A DNA stretch of 64,000 bases from NCBI RefSeq assembly GCF_009727055.1, contig NC_052360.1:70600603-70664602 (forward strand). Reading direction: 5' to 3'. Numbering within the stretch: the stretch's first letter is position 1; the number at the start of each line of letters is the position of its first letter. The position numbers and the translations under genes were made by a program. Below the pieces are notes generated by a model. It saw nothing but the letters and a program-made list of their open reading frames with translations. It made no database searches and had not been told where the DNA came from. This DNA is from Benincasa hispida. Its lineage: Eukaryota; Streptophyta; Magnoliopsida; Cucurbitales; Cucurbitaceae. Of this stretch, positions 1 to 12,841 are shown in pieces.

Positions 1-2212
1 TATCGCACTTTTCAAGTTTATTTGGAAATTTGTATCAAATGAAAGAATTTGACTCATAACTAAACACTTGGATTTTTTTTTCTCAGTACTAATTTATTTT
101 ATTGGTATTCTAAATAATATATTATTTTTTGAGTAATGATAGGAAATGAGCAAATGGATCAAAATATTTGCAAATATGAGTAAGTACCATAAAAATATTG
201 GAGACATGGAAAACTGATCCTCCTTTTATGTTTAAAATTTCCTTAGATTTCAAATTTATCCTTATCATAATCTTTCAATAATAGACTAATATGCACATGT
301 GATATCAGTACATTGTTGATAGACCTTAGGTAGATATTAAAATCCGTTATTGACAGACTATGATATTCCTTTATTATTCTTTTCAAGAAATATATCATTA
401 TATTGGTAATAAACTTCCATATTATTACTATTTGACTTGTCATGTATAGATGTATCACTAGGGAGGTGTTTGTATAGTATATCAATGATAAGTTTCAATA
501 ACTGATAAACTACATACCTCTTGATTAAATTCTATCAGTGAACCATCTATTGCCAATATCAGCCTTCAATTAAGATGTGTGTAATCTATTAATGATAGAA
601 TCCCTATCATTGATAGTCTTTAAGTAGAATGGTATCAATAGCAATTCACTATAATGAAACATTCTCTTGACAAGTCATCTATATGCACAAAAGATTTTAA
701 GAGTGACGTGTTATCAACTACATATAGAAAAGAGATGTTTTCATGACAAATCAAATACATGAACAATCGATGTATAAAGGATCACAATAGATAGAAGTCT
801 ACCATTAATAAACTTCTATCCATAACAAAAGTCGATAGAAGTAATATAGCATCGATAAATGTAGATCAATAGTTTGATAGTTTAGTAATTATAAATTTTT
901 TTTAAAAAATAAGTATGCTGTATATGTAAATTGTTTTAGATTTGGCTAGATTTGCGATAGTTTTACTTTATTTGACTATTTGTGCAAGTATCTTATTTAT
1001 ATATTAGGTAATGGGTTTAATAATCATTCAATGTCACTTTTGTCTACAACTTTAAGCAGCATGATTATAGTACATTAAAACCATCATCTTTAATGATTGG
1101 AGAGCAATTCCACTCATTTATTTACTCCAGGTGTTTAGTTAATAATAAATATCAAGTTTACTATCTTTTAATTATATAGTTTTGAATTTATAATTAGCTC
1201 ACATTTATATAACTTTCCGGCATTTTCCTCCTTTTTTTTTTTTCATTAAACCTTTAATAATTTGTTGGAATGAGTTGAAATGTTGGATAATAAAATTTAA
1301 ATATTATCGTTTTAAATTTTCTTTACCAATTTAATTGAGATAACTACACTCACAAATATTAAAAATTAATGAAATATATATATCTTGACGGACATAAAGT
1401 ATGAAGTATCAATTAAGGTCTTAGATGTCAAATCTTCAAAAAGATATACATACAAATATATTTTTTTATTTTTAAGTTCCTACAAGCTTTATAAATACAA
1501 AAAGATCTTCACACCCCTTTGACCAATAATAATAATAATAACCATCACTTTTCTATAAATCTAACCAATAAAGAACATCAAAGTGAAAGATCCAAAAAAA
1601 GAGAAAAAAAAATATAATGAGTTAAAATTATTCTTAACACTCAACTCTCGTACTATTTTAATTTATTTAACTTAATTTTAAAAATCTTAACATTAGTTTA
1701 CAATGAGTCTAACTCAGTTGATATAATATTTATACAATCACCCTCGAAATCATATATTCGATTTTTTCACTGAGAAATGATCCCAAAAAATGTTTACACA
1801 TTAAAATTGAAGTATATTTTTATTCCAAGCCAAGAAAAAAATAGTAGTTTTCAAAAGTAAATTTTTTGAAGAAAAAAATTATATAAATATGGAAATTTGA
1901 CTGACTTTTTTAAAAGCAAAAATCAACCATAAACTAAACGGAGAATAATTAATTTTTTTTAATTGAAATTAACCACATAGACTAAAATCACAAATTTAAA
2001 AAAAGTAGAGCAAATCAAACAATACTTTAACCTTAAAGAAAATTACTTACCAAAAGAAGAAAAAAAAGTATATATAAATAAATAAATATATAAGTTGTCC
2101 AAGCAAACAAGCAAGCTCAACAAGCCTTCTTCCCTCCTTTTTTTTTTCTCTTTTGGTAAGAGAGAATATTACAAAAAAAGCAGAATTTAAATAATTTAAC
2201 TTTAAAAAAAAA
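1..2212. other. AT-rich intergenic DNA
   Basis: No supportable gene was seen. The stretch is AT-rich with long A and T runs. At about 480-880 it holds scattered CTATCA/TGATAG words of the kind arrayed densely at 51240-52345. Short open frames here have no recognisable protein content. The left part (2041-2212) is the expected 3' flank of the ERF gene; I could not identify a clear polyadenylation signal. Confidence 0.6.
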
Positions 2213-2815
2213 TCAAACAGGAAAAATAGGATGAGAAAAATCAGATTGCCATTGAAGATGGTGTTCATCATGATAATCATCTGCAAGAAATTGCCATTGT
2301 GAAGAAGACGACGACGAGGGCGACGAGGAAGAAGAATAACTATTAAAACCCAACAAAAATCCATTGGAGATTAGATCCGGCAAATCAAACCAAGTATCTT
2401 CTTCTTCCTCCTGAAACGACGTCGTTTCGCTTTCCGGTTTGAGTGCGGCGGCTTGTGCGGCGGCGGCTTGGATATCTTTGGCAGAGAGGGAGGCGGGGCG
2501 AGGGAGATGGTGTTTGAGTTGAGGGAAATTGAGGAAAGCACGGTGGCCTTTGATGGCGAGTGCAGCGACGTCGTGTGCACGCGCCGCCATCTCCGCCGTC
2601 GGATATGTGCCAAGCCATATTCTTGATTTCTTCCTTGGCTCTCTTATTTCAGACACCCATTTTCCCCATGTTCTTAGCCTTACTCCTCTGAATTTTGGGG
2701 TTGATTCTTCCGATTCACTTTCGGTGGCGGCTGTGCTCCTCTGTCTTTTCCGGCTGGTTTCGGCGGAGGACACGGCGGAGGAACTGGTGGTGGAATGGTG
2801 GGAATTTGTGGTCAT
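2213..2815 (-). CDS. AP2/ERF transcription factor, DREB subfamily (group A-4 / ERF III, TINY/ERF034-039-like)
   Basis: This is a 200-residue, single-exon gene and the only convincing host gene in the window. Residues 42-98 form one complete AP2/ERF DNA-binding domain, from [12 protein letters not shown] through [21 protein letters not shown] to LNFP. The residues that separate DREB from ERF factors are V54 (in GKWVSE) and E59 (in IREP), which is the DREB pattern expected to favour DRE/CRT (GCCGAC-like) sites. After the domain, the segment [20 protein letters not shown] (107-124) is typical of the A-4/ERF III branch. An acidic stretch with TWFDLPDLI (141-149) resembles the C-terminal activation motif of that branch. 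A basic RKRQR patch near residue 22 may aid nuclear import. A serine run (about 161-172) and a His/Gln-rich tail follow. Length and lack of introns fit the family. The start lies 87 bp downstream of a TATA-like box. The exact orthologue is not assignable by eye. Confidence 0.93.
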   Translation of the reverse strand: MTTNSHHSTTSSSAVSSAETSRKRQRSTAATESESEESTPKFRGVRLRTWGKWVSEIREPRKKSRIWLGTYPTAEMAARAHDVAALAIKGHRAFLNFPQLKHHLPRPASLSAKDIQAAAAQAAALKPESETTSFQEEEEDTWFDLPDLISNGFLLGFNSYSSSSSPSSSSSSQWQFLADDYHDEHHLQWQSDFSHPIFPV

Positions 2816-2901
2816 TTTTGAAGATATATGGAGTGAGTGTGGTGGTGGGATTTGTGTTTGTTTTTAGGAAGAGAAGACAGCGTGTGTTGTTGTTGTGTAG
2901 G

Positions 2902-2910
2902 CCTTTTATG
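2902..2910 (-). promoter_or_regulatory. TATA-like box of the ERF gene
   Basis: The minus strand reads CATAAAAGG about 87 bp before the ATG. It is followed by a CA/CT-rich leader (2816-2895), as is usual for plant 5' UTRs. This placement is inference from spacing and composition only. Confidence 0.45.
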
Positions 2911-4002
2911 CTTTTTTTGTTTAATAAAAAAATATTAATTTTGATTTTGATATTAGTTTAATGGGCTAATTATGATGTGGAATATTTTCTTTTTTCTTTA
3001 ATTTTTTTTGGAGAGGGTGTGGGGTGGGGTATAATGGGACATATCAGATTACAGCACAGCAGCTAGGTTTGTATCCCATGTGGTACTACTTGTCATAATA
3101 TAATGAAAAATGCAATTTTAAGTGTATTTCGAACTATATCTATCTTAGTGCGATCTATTTGAGCGTTCGATCAAAAGTTGACATATGGTGAACTCTTCGG
3201 GTCCTTTTGGTAACCATTTTATTTTTTGGTTTTAATTTTTGAAAATTAGGCCTATATTCTCTTCATTTTTTAAGTATAAGAGTTCGCCAAATTTCAAAAA
3301 TAAAAATAAGTTTTTAAAACTAGTTCTCAAAATTTGACTTATTTTTTAAACTATTGATAAAAAAAACATAATAAAAGAAAAAATTTGGAGGTAGAAGTGA
3401 CGTCTATAGACTTAATTTTAAAAAACAAGAACAAAAAACTAAATTCCAAAAAAGAAATTCTTTTATGGCGTTTTTGGAACTTCATAATTTTGAGTGATTT
3501 TTAAATCCTAATGAATTTCAAATGAAATTCGTTGTTTAGTACGACAAGAAAAAAAAATGATTTCAAAATTCAGAGTGATTTCAATTCCTGTTTTTACTTT
3601 AAAAAAATTTTCTGGATAGAATGATAGAATTTCGTAGGATTTAGAAGTAAATTACTAATTTAACCTTAACATATTCTAATTTTTAATTAACGCATCTCAA
3701 TTAAAAGCCTATATTAGTAGGATCTTAACTTTCTTTTCTTTTTTGATCATCATACAAATGCAAAATTTTAAATATATTCATTTCAATTATTTTTCGTTCC
3801 AAACGAAATAATTAATTTAAAATCATTTTCGGATTTCAAACTACAGAATTTAAAATCATTTCTTAAATTTTCTTGAATCTAAATGGATGGTTAATATCTT
3901 TTTGTCACTTGTGATTGAAGGGAATGTATGAATAAAATGAGTGCAGTTTACGCTACACCAAAGTATTACTCTAATATGATACATACCATCCAATATAGGA
4001 AA

Positions 4003-4212
4003 ATTACTTTAAATGAAAAAATATTGAAAATATTTACAAATAATAGCAAAAAATTGCAGTCTATCTACGATAGACCGTGATAGATCGCGATCGATTACTA
4101 TCTGTGCCTATTGATAGATATAGATAGTAGTCTATCACGATCTTGTAGATGGACAGTAAAATTTTACTATATTTATAAATATTTTGATTTATCTTTCTAT
4201 ATTTGAATACAT
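4003..4212. mobile_element. MITE-like element with GATAG core, copy 1
   Basis: This segment of about 210 bp has imperfect inverted ends. The left arm includes AAAATATTTACAAATA; the right arm read in reverse includes AAAATATTTATAAATA. The core is rich in CTATC/GATAG words, including GATCGCGATCGAT. A second copy with the same order of parts lies at 9379-9534. No coding capacity or clear target duplication was seen. Confidence 0.5.
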
Positions 4213-5334
4213 CCGTCCAACACGACTTATTCCCACCTTTATTTCTCTTTTTTTAACCCTTTGCTTGCACTCCAATTTTGGACCATTTACATTTACCATG
4301 CAACTAGAAAATAAGATATATGAGAAGTGAGATTAAAATATCATTGTCCAAATAAAAATGTCATGGTCTAAATTTTACTAAAATATCGATGTCGATAAAC
4401 AAGTTTTTGCAAAATTGCAAAAACAAAAAAATCAAAAAATATTTAAACTACAAAATAAACCTTTTATGGTTTTTAAATAAATTTAAGTATTTGTAATCTA
4501 TATAATATTTAAATTAGTGATATTTTATTATTACTATTTTTTTTATTTTTTTTAACAAATTAATGGAAAATATGTTGTTCACCCCTCTAATTAGTTTTTT
4601 TGTTTTCTTTTTTTATTAGCATCTACGTACTAACTTTTTTTTTTTTTTTTTTTTTTTTACCAGATATGAGATTGGAGAAAAGTGAAAAGAGAGATTTATT
4701 TTTCTCTCTAATGGTAGCATTTAAAAAAATTAGCAAGTACAAAGTTTTTTATATCGACCGAGAAGTTCATTTTTAATTTAATTTAATTTAATAATTTGTG
4801 AGACGAAAAATCCGTATTTTTAATCTTGAAGTTGATCATACATATTTTATGTGAGTTGAGTTATCCTCAATTTGATAAATGTATTTTCCAAAGTTTGTTA
4901 TGTTATAATTATTTTTCAAATAATTATTTGTATTATTTTATTTCAATTATGCTTTAATTGTCATACTCCACCCAATTTCATTACTCATATGGAAATTTTC
5001 TAAACTTTTAAAATATATACACACATAATTTTCAATCTACTCAAAAAAAGAGAGAAAAAAAGACCAATTTTCTAAGAACGTAGGCCATATTAGTTTTGTT
5101 GCATTGTTAAAAAGTCTATTAGAAAATAATAATTAATTGAAATAGTTTATCCATCGTGAATCAAATGGTTAATTATTATTATTAATTTTCTAATTCTGAC
5201 AAGTTGTATGCCATTTGAGTTATACCTATATTGACAAAAATAATTATTTGTAATGCTCGAGTTGAGGAATGATACATGAATGAACCAATATCACATCTGA
5301 ATAAGAGAGATCCTGAGGATATGAAAGCATAATT

Positions 5335-5640
5335 AAGAAAAACTTAAGAGAATTGAAAGTTTCTATATATACCAACAAGGTGTACTTTCTTTTACAGTGA
5401 CTCAATCATAAAAACTTCAAAGTTACACATGCTAAACTTGAAACAATTCTATATTAAGTGACCTTTCTGAAAATTTTCCTAAAAAACTTGTGACTGAGAA
5501 CAAAACGGACTGAAAGGATTGATATTGGTTCATGGGAATTGTCGTCACTCTTAGAAGTAATTCAAGAAAAGTAGATAGTATGGTGAGGTTGCAGGAGAAC
5601 GTCGAGGGCCGTCAGATGCCAAATCTAAATTTCAAATGCT
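5335..5640 (+). repeat. Dispersed repeat, copy 1
   Basis: The text GTGACTCAATCATAAAAACT and what follows (an 'acacatgct' segment, 'gaaacaattctatattaagtgacc') recurs in diverged form on the opposite strand at about 56880-57130. It has no coding capacity. The family is unknown; it is probably an old non-autonomous transposon or a retroelement end. Confidence 0.4.
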
Positions 5641-7984
5641 CGAGGTTTACCCAAACGCAATATTTAAAACTTTACACTTGGTTAGTATAAAAACTAGCCA
5701 ATAAAAGAAAGCTACTAAGGTCCTTTTTTTTTTTTTTTTTCTTCTTTAATAAGAAATTATGATTAATCTTCTTAGTTTAAAGTTATTATTAATTTAGTTG
5801 AAGATGAAGAATGCATATATATAACCACGGAATCATATCACAATAGAGTATCCAAAGCTTTGTTGATATGTCTTCTTCAACTTGACTATTTATGTCCCAA
5901 CCTGTCTCTGCCACATCTCTGTCCTTCATGTTTTCTTCTCCTCTTTTAATATTTTTAAATCCTTAATTAGTATCAAATAATTTCTAAATAAATAACATCA
6001 AAAACAAATTTAATTAAAATATACAACTATCACACCATAGTATTTCTCTCTCTCTTTTGATCCATGGCCTTTTAACAATATTATTTTAGTTCTTAAATTT
6101 TTACAAATTAATTATACGAGTCCTCGTTATTTTCTTATTCTTAAAGTGAGTTTATTCAATATCAAGTTGGTTCAAATACATGTATAATATCACTATGTTA
6201 ATGCACATATTTGAAGCAATGTTATTGACTTTCTTAAAAAAAGTTATTGTAAAATGATATAGTAAAATTTAAAATATTTTTTTTAAAAAAAAAGTTATGG
6301 ACAAAATGGAATGACCTTTTTTTTTTCTTCTTAATATTGTATTTTTTAAAAGTTTTTAGAAAAATATATACTTTTCTAAACTATTTTACAAAATTGTTGT
6401 AGTTCAAGGAATAATGGTAAAGTTTAACCTAATATTGGTGCCATTTTTTGAAAGGTTAACTTTCAATTTCATTATTTTTATTTATTTTTTATTTTTTTAA
6501 ATGGATAGACATTTGTTCAATTAAGCTCTTCCAAGAAGAATGATGTGTGAATTTCATTAAAACAAATATGTTTTGTTAGAGTGTTAATTAGTTGTTATAA
6601 TATATTAAATTTTCAATGAATAATTCAAATTATATTTGACAACAAACCATTTTGGATTAACTAAAGTTTTTTTTATGCCTGCGAACATGTCCTATTTCAA
6701 TCCAAGAAAATTATTTAAGTATATTGATAAAAGAATGTGTTTCTACATAGTTTGACATTATATTTTTACATGTTCATGAGTTTGATGTCGTCGTCTAAAC
6801 TAAAGAGTGAAACGAGAAACATGAAAAAGAAGCGATAATAAAGAGTTACAAAATATGAGTAAAAGGATTATCTATTAATTTATTTCGTTTTTTTAAATGC
6901 ATAAGCATATTATTGATATTTTCCTAAAATGAGCTTCAACATTTTAAACATAACATATATAAATAAAATCAATCATTTAATTTCTTAAAAAAAAGTTCAA
7001 ATATTAAAGGTGAAATATATATTTACATGTAGTCTTAGTCATGGTATTTAATATACATGAAAGATGAATTGATATTTTCATTATAATGTAAATAATCCAC
7101 AAAACATACCAACTAAATAACAAAACGTTACTAATATGATTATCATATATAAATAATAAATATTGTAAAAAATATTTATTTATTAATTAAATATATTTTT
7201 TGATTTTTTTTAATACTTTCATAAATATTCATCGACATTATCATTTTATCGATATTTTTGTTATCATTTTTTAAACACTTGAGATCATACTTTTTTTTTT
7301 TTTTTTGACATCGATATTTTAAATTTTTTTAATGAGTATTTTAAACATGAAAAAAAAAAAAAGTAATATAATTGAAAGGGAAGACGTGAGAAAGAGGCAA
7401 ATCGGGCGGGGAACAAGTTTTGGCAAAGTCGTAGGTGGCCGATTATTATTATTATTATTATGTACTTTTTGAAAAAGACAATTTCAAACAACCAAGCACT
7501 AAACTTTTTATTAATCTACATTACAATTCCATATTTCAATTATCAATATTTCTATTTCATTCAAATATTAGTGAAAATATTACTAAAAATAGTATCAATC
7601 TCAACTAATATTTTTAGAAAAAAAACATGAAGGTCAAGAATTTCATTAAAGAATATTTGAAATAATAAAAGGAGTATTTAATCATTTTTTTAGAAAAGTT
7701 GAAAATTCATATTATTAGTTTTTCAGTTCTACCTTAGTGATTAATTGGTTAAATACTTTTCTTTATACTATTTTAATTTAATTTATAAAACTATGAACAT
7801 GTAGATGCATATAGGTAATTTCCAACAGTTCTCTATAGGGTATAATCATGAAAAAAAAATAATTTAATGTAGCTTCCATAATTGTGGTTGAAATATGTCT
7901 GCCCTTTAAAAATTATTGGATATAGATTGATGAATTAAAATTTTAATTCATTTTCATATATTTAATCAGGTAAAATTAATAACT

Positions 7985-8545
7985 TATTGGCACTTAGATC
8001 TCGCATCCGTTCGTTGTGGACTTGACCTTCACCCGCTTCACCTAATTTAGTCTCACTTTTTTAGCTGATCTATGTGCAAGATTCTCCTACCAGTGTGATA
8101 TTGAGCCTACCACACTTCGATGTCTAAACTAGTATAGAGAGTGCATAATTCAGCGAAACATAAAACTATAGTCAGTGCTCTCATTTGGAAATTGCTTACT
8201 CTTTCATTTTGCGATCGTCAAACGGGACTATTTATAATACTCTTCCTTTGACAGTCGCCTGTGGTTACATGTAACTTTGATGATGTCAAGGTAAGTTACA
8301 GTGCTTGAGACTGCAGGGCGCCAGACTGAGTGCAACTTGATTATTTCTCGATGGTATATTTACGCTAGCTCAGTTGGTTGACCCAGAACTCAAAAATCTA
8401 ATTTTTCCCTTTTGAGACGCGCGTTTTCCTATCTTGTCTCCCGATTTTTCTTATGCTCCAACTTGTCCTTGAACTTTTGGTCTTGTCTAAGACAATCCTC
8501 GACAACCTTTAGTATTCCAACCGAATTATTTCTCCATAATCATGA
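7985..8545 (-). repeat. Possible degraded LTR (unclassified)
   Basis: This patch of about 560 bp is clearly less AT-rich than its flanks. On the minus strand it carries a TATAAATAG box at 8228-8236, as many plant LTR promoters do. No matching partner LTR, primer-binding site or coding remnant was seen nearby. It could instead be another kind of old repeat or an unrecognised gene remnant. Confidence 0.35.
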
Positions 8546-9378
8546 AGATGGGTTTATATTAGTTCTCTTGACTTTATATTTTATGGTGGATAAAGAGAAT
8601 TATCATTATATCTTATGATGGAGAAATAGAGTACCCAAGCTTTTCACAAATGGAAGAACGTAGTAGTGAAAACATTATAGTACTATGAACATACTCCTAC
8701 TTTAATTTTGTTTAGTTTAATAGTATTATAGGTTTGGAGCTTTGAATATTTATTTCTATAAGAAAAATATATAATAAATTAATTCGTTGAATTATGCTTA
8801 AATTGAAACCTCTTTTTATGTTAATATTTTTATAGGTACAAGATCCTTTGTAAAAGCAAAATTAAGTGAGAAATAGAAATCTTGTTATAACTATATTATT
8901 ATGAAGTTATTTGTTGTTTGTGAGAAATACAAAGTCAAAATATTTATAAAAAGCAATAGAAATCTTGTTATAACTATATTATTATTTTTGAGTTTAGAGC
9001 AAGTGTATAGCTCAAGGTCCAAATCTATGTTTTTTTTTTTTTTTTTTTTTTGAGAAAAATTAAACAATTCATATTTTTTACTAGTGCAACACTCAATAAT
9101 TATAGAATTATTTTCATAAATAATGTTTCAATAATTGATGACTACTATTTATTTAATAAATTTTTAAACATAAAAAAAATGATATCACATATATTTTTTT
9201 TATTCCGTGAATAAAATCTAAAAATAATTATTAAATTATCTTTTAGAGTACCAATAATTATACTGATGTGATTGAATAGGTTATTTGGCTTATGTGATTT
9301 GCATCACTGGCTATATATTTTATTAGTTATTTAGTTGTGTATAAAATTTTATAAAGGTAATATATAAATATTATTTAG

Positions 9379-9534
9379 GGAAGTTATTTTAAATGACAAA
9401 ATTATTGAAAATATTTATAAATACTAATAAAATATTATTGTGTAATAGACTGTGATAGACTATTATCTATATCTATCTGAATGAAAATTTACTATTTTTA
9501 TAAATATTTTAATTTATTTTCTTATATTTGAAAG
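9379..9534. mobile_element. MITE-like element with GATAG core, copy 2
   Basis: Same layout as the element at 4003-4212. The left arm has GAAAATATTTATAAATAC, the core has GATAGACTATTATCTATATC, and the right arm ends in 'cttatatttgaaa'. It is shorter than copy 1, with a reduced core. Confidence 0.5.
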
Positions 9535-10494
9535 CAACCCTTCCTAGTTTTTATTATCATAAATCATACGTTTTTATAAGTAATCAAATAAGAGATGTCT
9601 AATTATATATATGGTAGAGAAATATATTTTAGTATATAAACAATTTTAAAATGCAATTGATTCTATATGTATATTTTTAACTATAATTTATCTTAAAATT
9701 TTGTGTTTCATGTCTCTAACTTTTCTCTCTATAAAATTTTCTTTGATTTTTTTCTTTCCAAAATTTTGTTGTTTCTATTTTTAACATTTTTCTTTAACAC
9801 TTATGTAATTTTTTTTAATCTTATTTATCTCTTAAATTTCTTTTTCTCTATCTTTATTTCTCTCTAAATATATTTTTTTCATTTTTTACTAAATAGTTCT
9901 TTCTCTAAAACCATTTTTTTCCAATTTCCAACTGTTTTTCCTTTTCTTACTAACTTTTTTTTTTTAAACATTTCAAAGGCATCATTAAAATTACTAATAA
10001 TCTATTTAGAAAATATATTCCAAACAACATTTCAGTCGGACAATATAACTAAGAAGACTGAGATAAGATTCAATTAATAAACATACATAATAAATAATTT
10101 TCTAGCATGAGCTATATAACTAAATATGGAGTTAAATCAAGAACTCGAAAACTATTTTAAAGGATGCAATAAGGGAGAAAGAATCATTATACAATCACCT
10201 CTTCTAGAACAATTGCGTCCTTGACATCAATGGCGCCTCTTGAACTTAAAAAAGTATAATCACATTTCAAACAGTTGTATCCTACGAGTGAAGGGCAAAA
10301 CAGTTTAAGAAACATGTTATGGCTTTTCATACTTCCATAAAATGTACATTTTTTTAGGTGGTATCATGAATTTATTGACGTCTTTTTTTCCTTTTAATAC
10401 ATGAATCAAACTCATATATGTGAATAGATGCTCTGCCTCGATGTGTAACTGCTTTCTCTTGAACAAGCATGTCCTTGTTGGCATCAATTGTATC

Positions 10495-10839
10495 TGTCAC
10501 GAAATCGACAATTAAAGAATATAAAAAATGTAAAAAAAAAAATCAACACACAGATATACGTGGTTCACTAACAGTGTGTTAGCTACGTTCACGAGGAATA
10601 TGGAGAATAGTATTATTGAAAGAATGTTTTATGAATACACAAATGACGCCTCTAGGGTTAGAGAATTTATATAGCACACTACTCTAAACCCTAGGGTCAT
10701 AATCGTAAATAACTACAATAAGTAAATATGCTAAATATGAATCCTGAATATAGTGCACTACTCTAAACCCTAAGACCCCCGTACTTGGTTTTTCGAAATG
10801 CCAACAAACAAATTCAAAATATTCCAAAAAATTTCCACC
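10495..10839 (-). repeat. 3' LTR of the Tork-like Copia element
   Basis: The segment lies between a terminal TGTCACG (the complement of an LTR ending in CGTGACA) and the polypurine tract at about 10840-10850. It is about 345 bp, a normal size for Tork-type Copia LTRs. Two CTCTAAACCCTA words inside it look telomere-like but are isolated. The inner boundary is approximate. Confidence 0.6.
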
Positions 10840-10976
10840 TTGATTTGAATTCTCTCTCAGATAACAGATATACCAGATGCAACATAAACAATATTGCCAG
10901 ACGTACCTACACTTCTCTCTCATGCCTCAAAGTGTCCCCAAAGGGGACCACTAACAATTCAAAACATTCAACAAGT

Positions 10977-12811
10977 CTAACAATGTTGGAACTTACCTTG
11001 TGGAACCGGTTTGGTGAACATATCAGCAGGGTTATCAACAACACCAATTTTCATCACTTTAACTCTATGCTCACTTCTTAAGAAGTGATATCTTACATCG
11101 ATGTGCTTAGTTCTCTCTTGATGAACTTGATCCTTAGCTAGACATATTGCACTCAAACCATTACAATATACAATAGCTTGATCATGATGCAAACCAAGAT
11201 CACCAACTAACCCCTCAACCATATTCCCTCCTTAGCAGCTTCTGTCAAGACCATGTACTCTACTTCAATAGTAAACAAAGTAACTATAGGTTGTAAGGTT
11301 GTCTTCCAACTAACAACAGGACCACCTAGAATGAACACATAGTCAGTCATAGACCTCCTACTATCAACATCTCCAATATGGTCAGAATCAGAATAACCGA
11401 TCACCAAACACTTTGTGTCATTCCCATAAACGAGCCCAACATCAGATGTATCTCTAAGGTAACAAAAAATCTCTCAAAAACTTGCCAATGCTCCTTCCCA
11501 AGTTGACCCATGAACCTGCTAACAACACTAACAATATGGGCAAGATCAGGCCTAGTATAGACCATAACATACATCAAACTTCTCACTGCACTAGCATAAA
11601 GAACTCGAGACATATACTTCTTCTTAGCTTCAGAGTGTGGTGAAAGCACATATGACAAACGAGCATTTGCAGCACTAGGAGTATCAATAGGCTTAGCTGG
11701 TGACATACCAACTTGGACAATATTTTCTGAATATAGCCTTTTTATGACAAAAAGAGCTTATTTTTATCTCTGTCCCTATAAATCTCTATAGCCAAAAATT
11801 TTTGAGCAGCACCCAAATCCTTCATATCAAACTCAGCATTGAAAATATTCTTCAATTTTGAATTTCGGACTTGGACTTTGTAGCTATGAGCATATTATCT
11901 ACACATAAAAGTAGATAAACCATTGAACCAATATTAGCTTTGTTGTGATATACACAACAATCATAAAGACTCCTGTTATAGCCAAGTCTAACCATATAGC
12001 TGTCAAATCATTTGTACCACTGCCTTGGAGATTGCTTTAGCCCATACAAAGATTTCTTCAACATGCAAATATAATCTTCTTTACCTGGACATTATAACCC
12101 ATTTGGTTGGGTCATATAAATCTCTCCCTCTAACTTTCCATGTAAGAAAACTATCTTCACATCTAGTTGCTCAAGTTCCAAATTTTGATGTGCTACTATA
12201 GCTAGTAACACCTGGATAGAAGTATGTCTGACTACTGGTGAGACATCTAGTTCTCTCTATGTGGACCCTCTAGCAACAACTTGAGCTTTATATATAATTC
12301 CCTCTGAAGGTGATATTTCCTCTTTTTTCTTAAAGACCAATTTACAAGTGATAATTTTTCTCTTATTAGGTCGTTTAACTAATTCCCAAGTCTGATTTTT
12401 GTCAAGAGATTCCATCCTATCCCCCATAGTAGCAAGTCATTGAGTAGACTTATAATATGAGCAGGTTCTCTACAGGTGGATGACTCATGAGGATCCACCT
12501 CTTCAGTAACCTGTAGTGCAAACATAAGCATACCTTATAGGAGGTCCAACACCAACTCTTCTAGCACTAGAATTCTCAGAAAAAACAACTTCTGATGTTT
12601 CAGGCACATGGTTTATGTAGTAACGTGCAAATCTTCTCCACCTTGGTATTATAATTCATTCATAGCTGAAATGAATTGCATCTTTACCTGTTTATCAACA
12701 TTAACACTTTCTCCCACATCAGTAGACGTCACAAAATGCTTCACAGTTGAGTTAAGCATGATACTTTCATCAAATATCACATTCTTACTAAGTATAACTC
12801 TATTCTCATAA
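10977..12811 (-). pseudogene. Copia pol remnant: RT and RNase H
   Basis: Conceptual translation in several broken frames gives recognisable Copia pol. At 12661-12811 is the integrase-RT linker (VILSKNVIFDESIM-like). Around 11960-12100 is the RT segment KSLYGLKQSPRQWYK. Around 11885-11935 is the catalytic box. At 11401-11706 is the RT C-terminus (TPSAANARLSY, YTRPDLAHIVSVVSRFM). At 11207-11407 is the start of RNase H (GYSDSDHIGDVDSRRS, EVEYMVLTEAAKEGIWL). At 10977-11222 is its end (ERTKHIDVRYHFLR, NPADMFTKPV). The RT catalytic motif normally read as YVDD is CVDN here, so both the Tyr and the second Asp are lost. Frameshifts separate the pieces. It cannot encode an active enzyme. Confidence 0.85.
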
Positions 12812-12841
12812 GGTGACCAGACTCTATATTAATGGTATTGA

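Larger units (their letters stand above)
2962..10494. other. Gene-poor AT-rich intergenic DNA with scattered repeats
   Basis: No protein-coding gene could be supported. Poly-T and poly-A runs are common (for example near 4635-4658, 5726-5740 and 9030-9050), and there is an (ATT)n run at 7441-7461. A 31-bp direct repeat occurs at 8872-8902 and 8955-8985. The recognisable repeats in this stretch are listed separately. Confidence 0.6.
10495..12841 (-). mobile_element. Truncated Tork-like Copia retrotransposon (3' LTR plus pol 3' half)
   Basis: On the minus strand the order is integrase C-terminus, reverse transcriptase, RNase H, polypurine tract and 3' LTR. The 5' part (gag, protease, most of integrase, 5' LTR) is absent because the next LTR (LTR0) begins at about 12842 inside the integrase-to-RT linker. 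The polypurine tract reads AATCAAGGTGGAAATT on the minus strand, just right of the LTR. Confidence 0.8.

Noticed and set aside
2371..2961. Several frames on both strands overlapping the ERF gene
   Set aside because: They are shadows of the DREB coding region and its leader. Only the 200-residue minus frame has a domain.
10681..10780. Telomere-like CTCTAAACCCTA words
   Set aside because: Only two isolated copies inside the Tork-like LTR; not an array.
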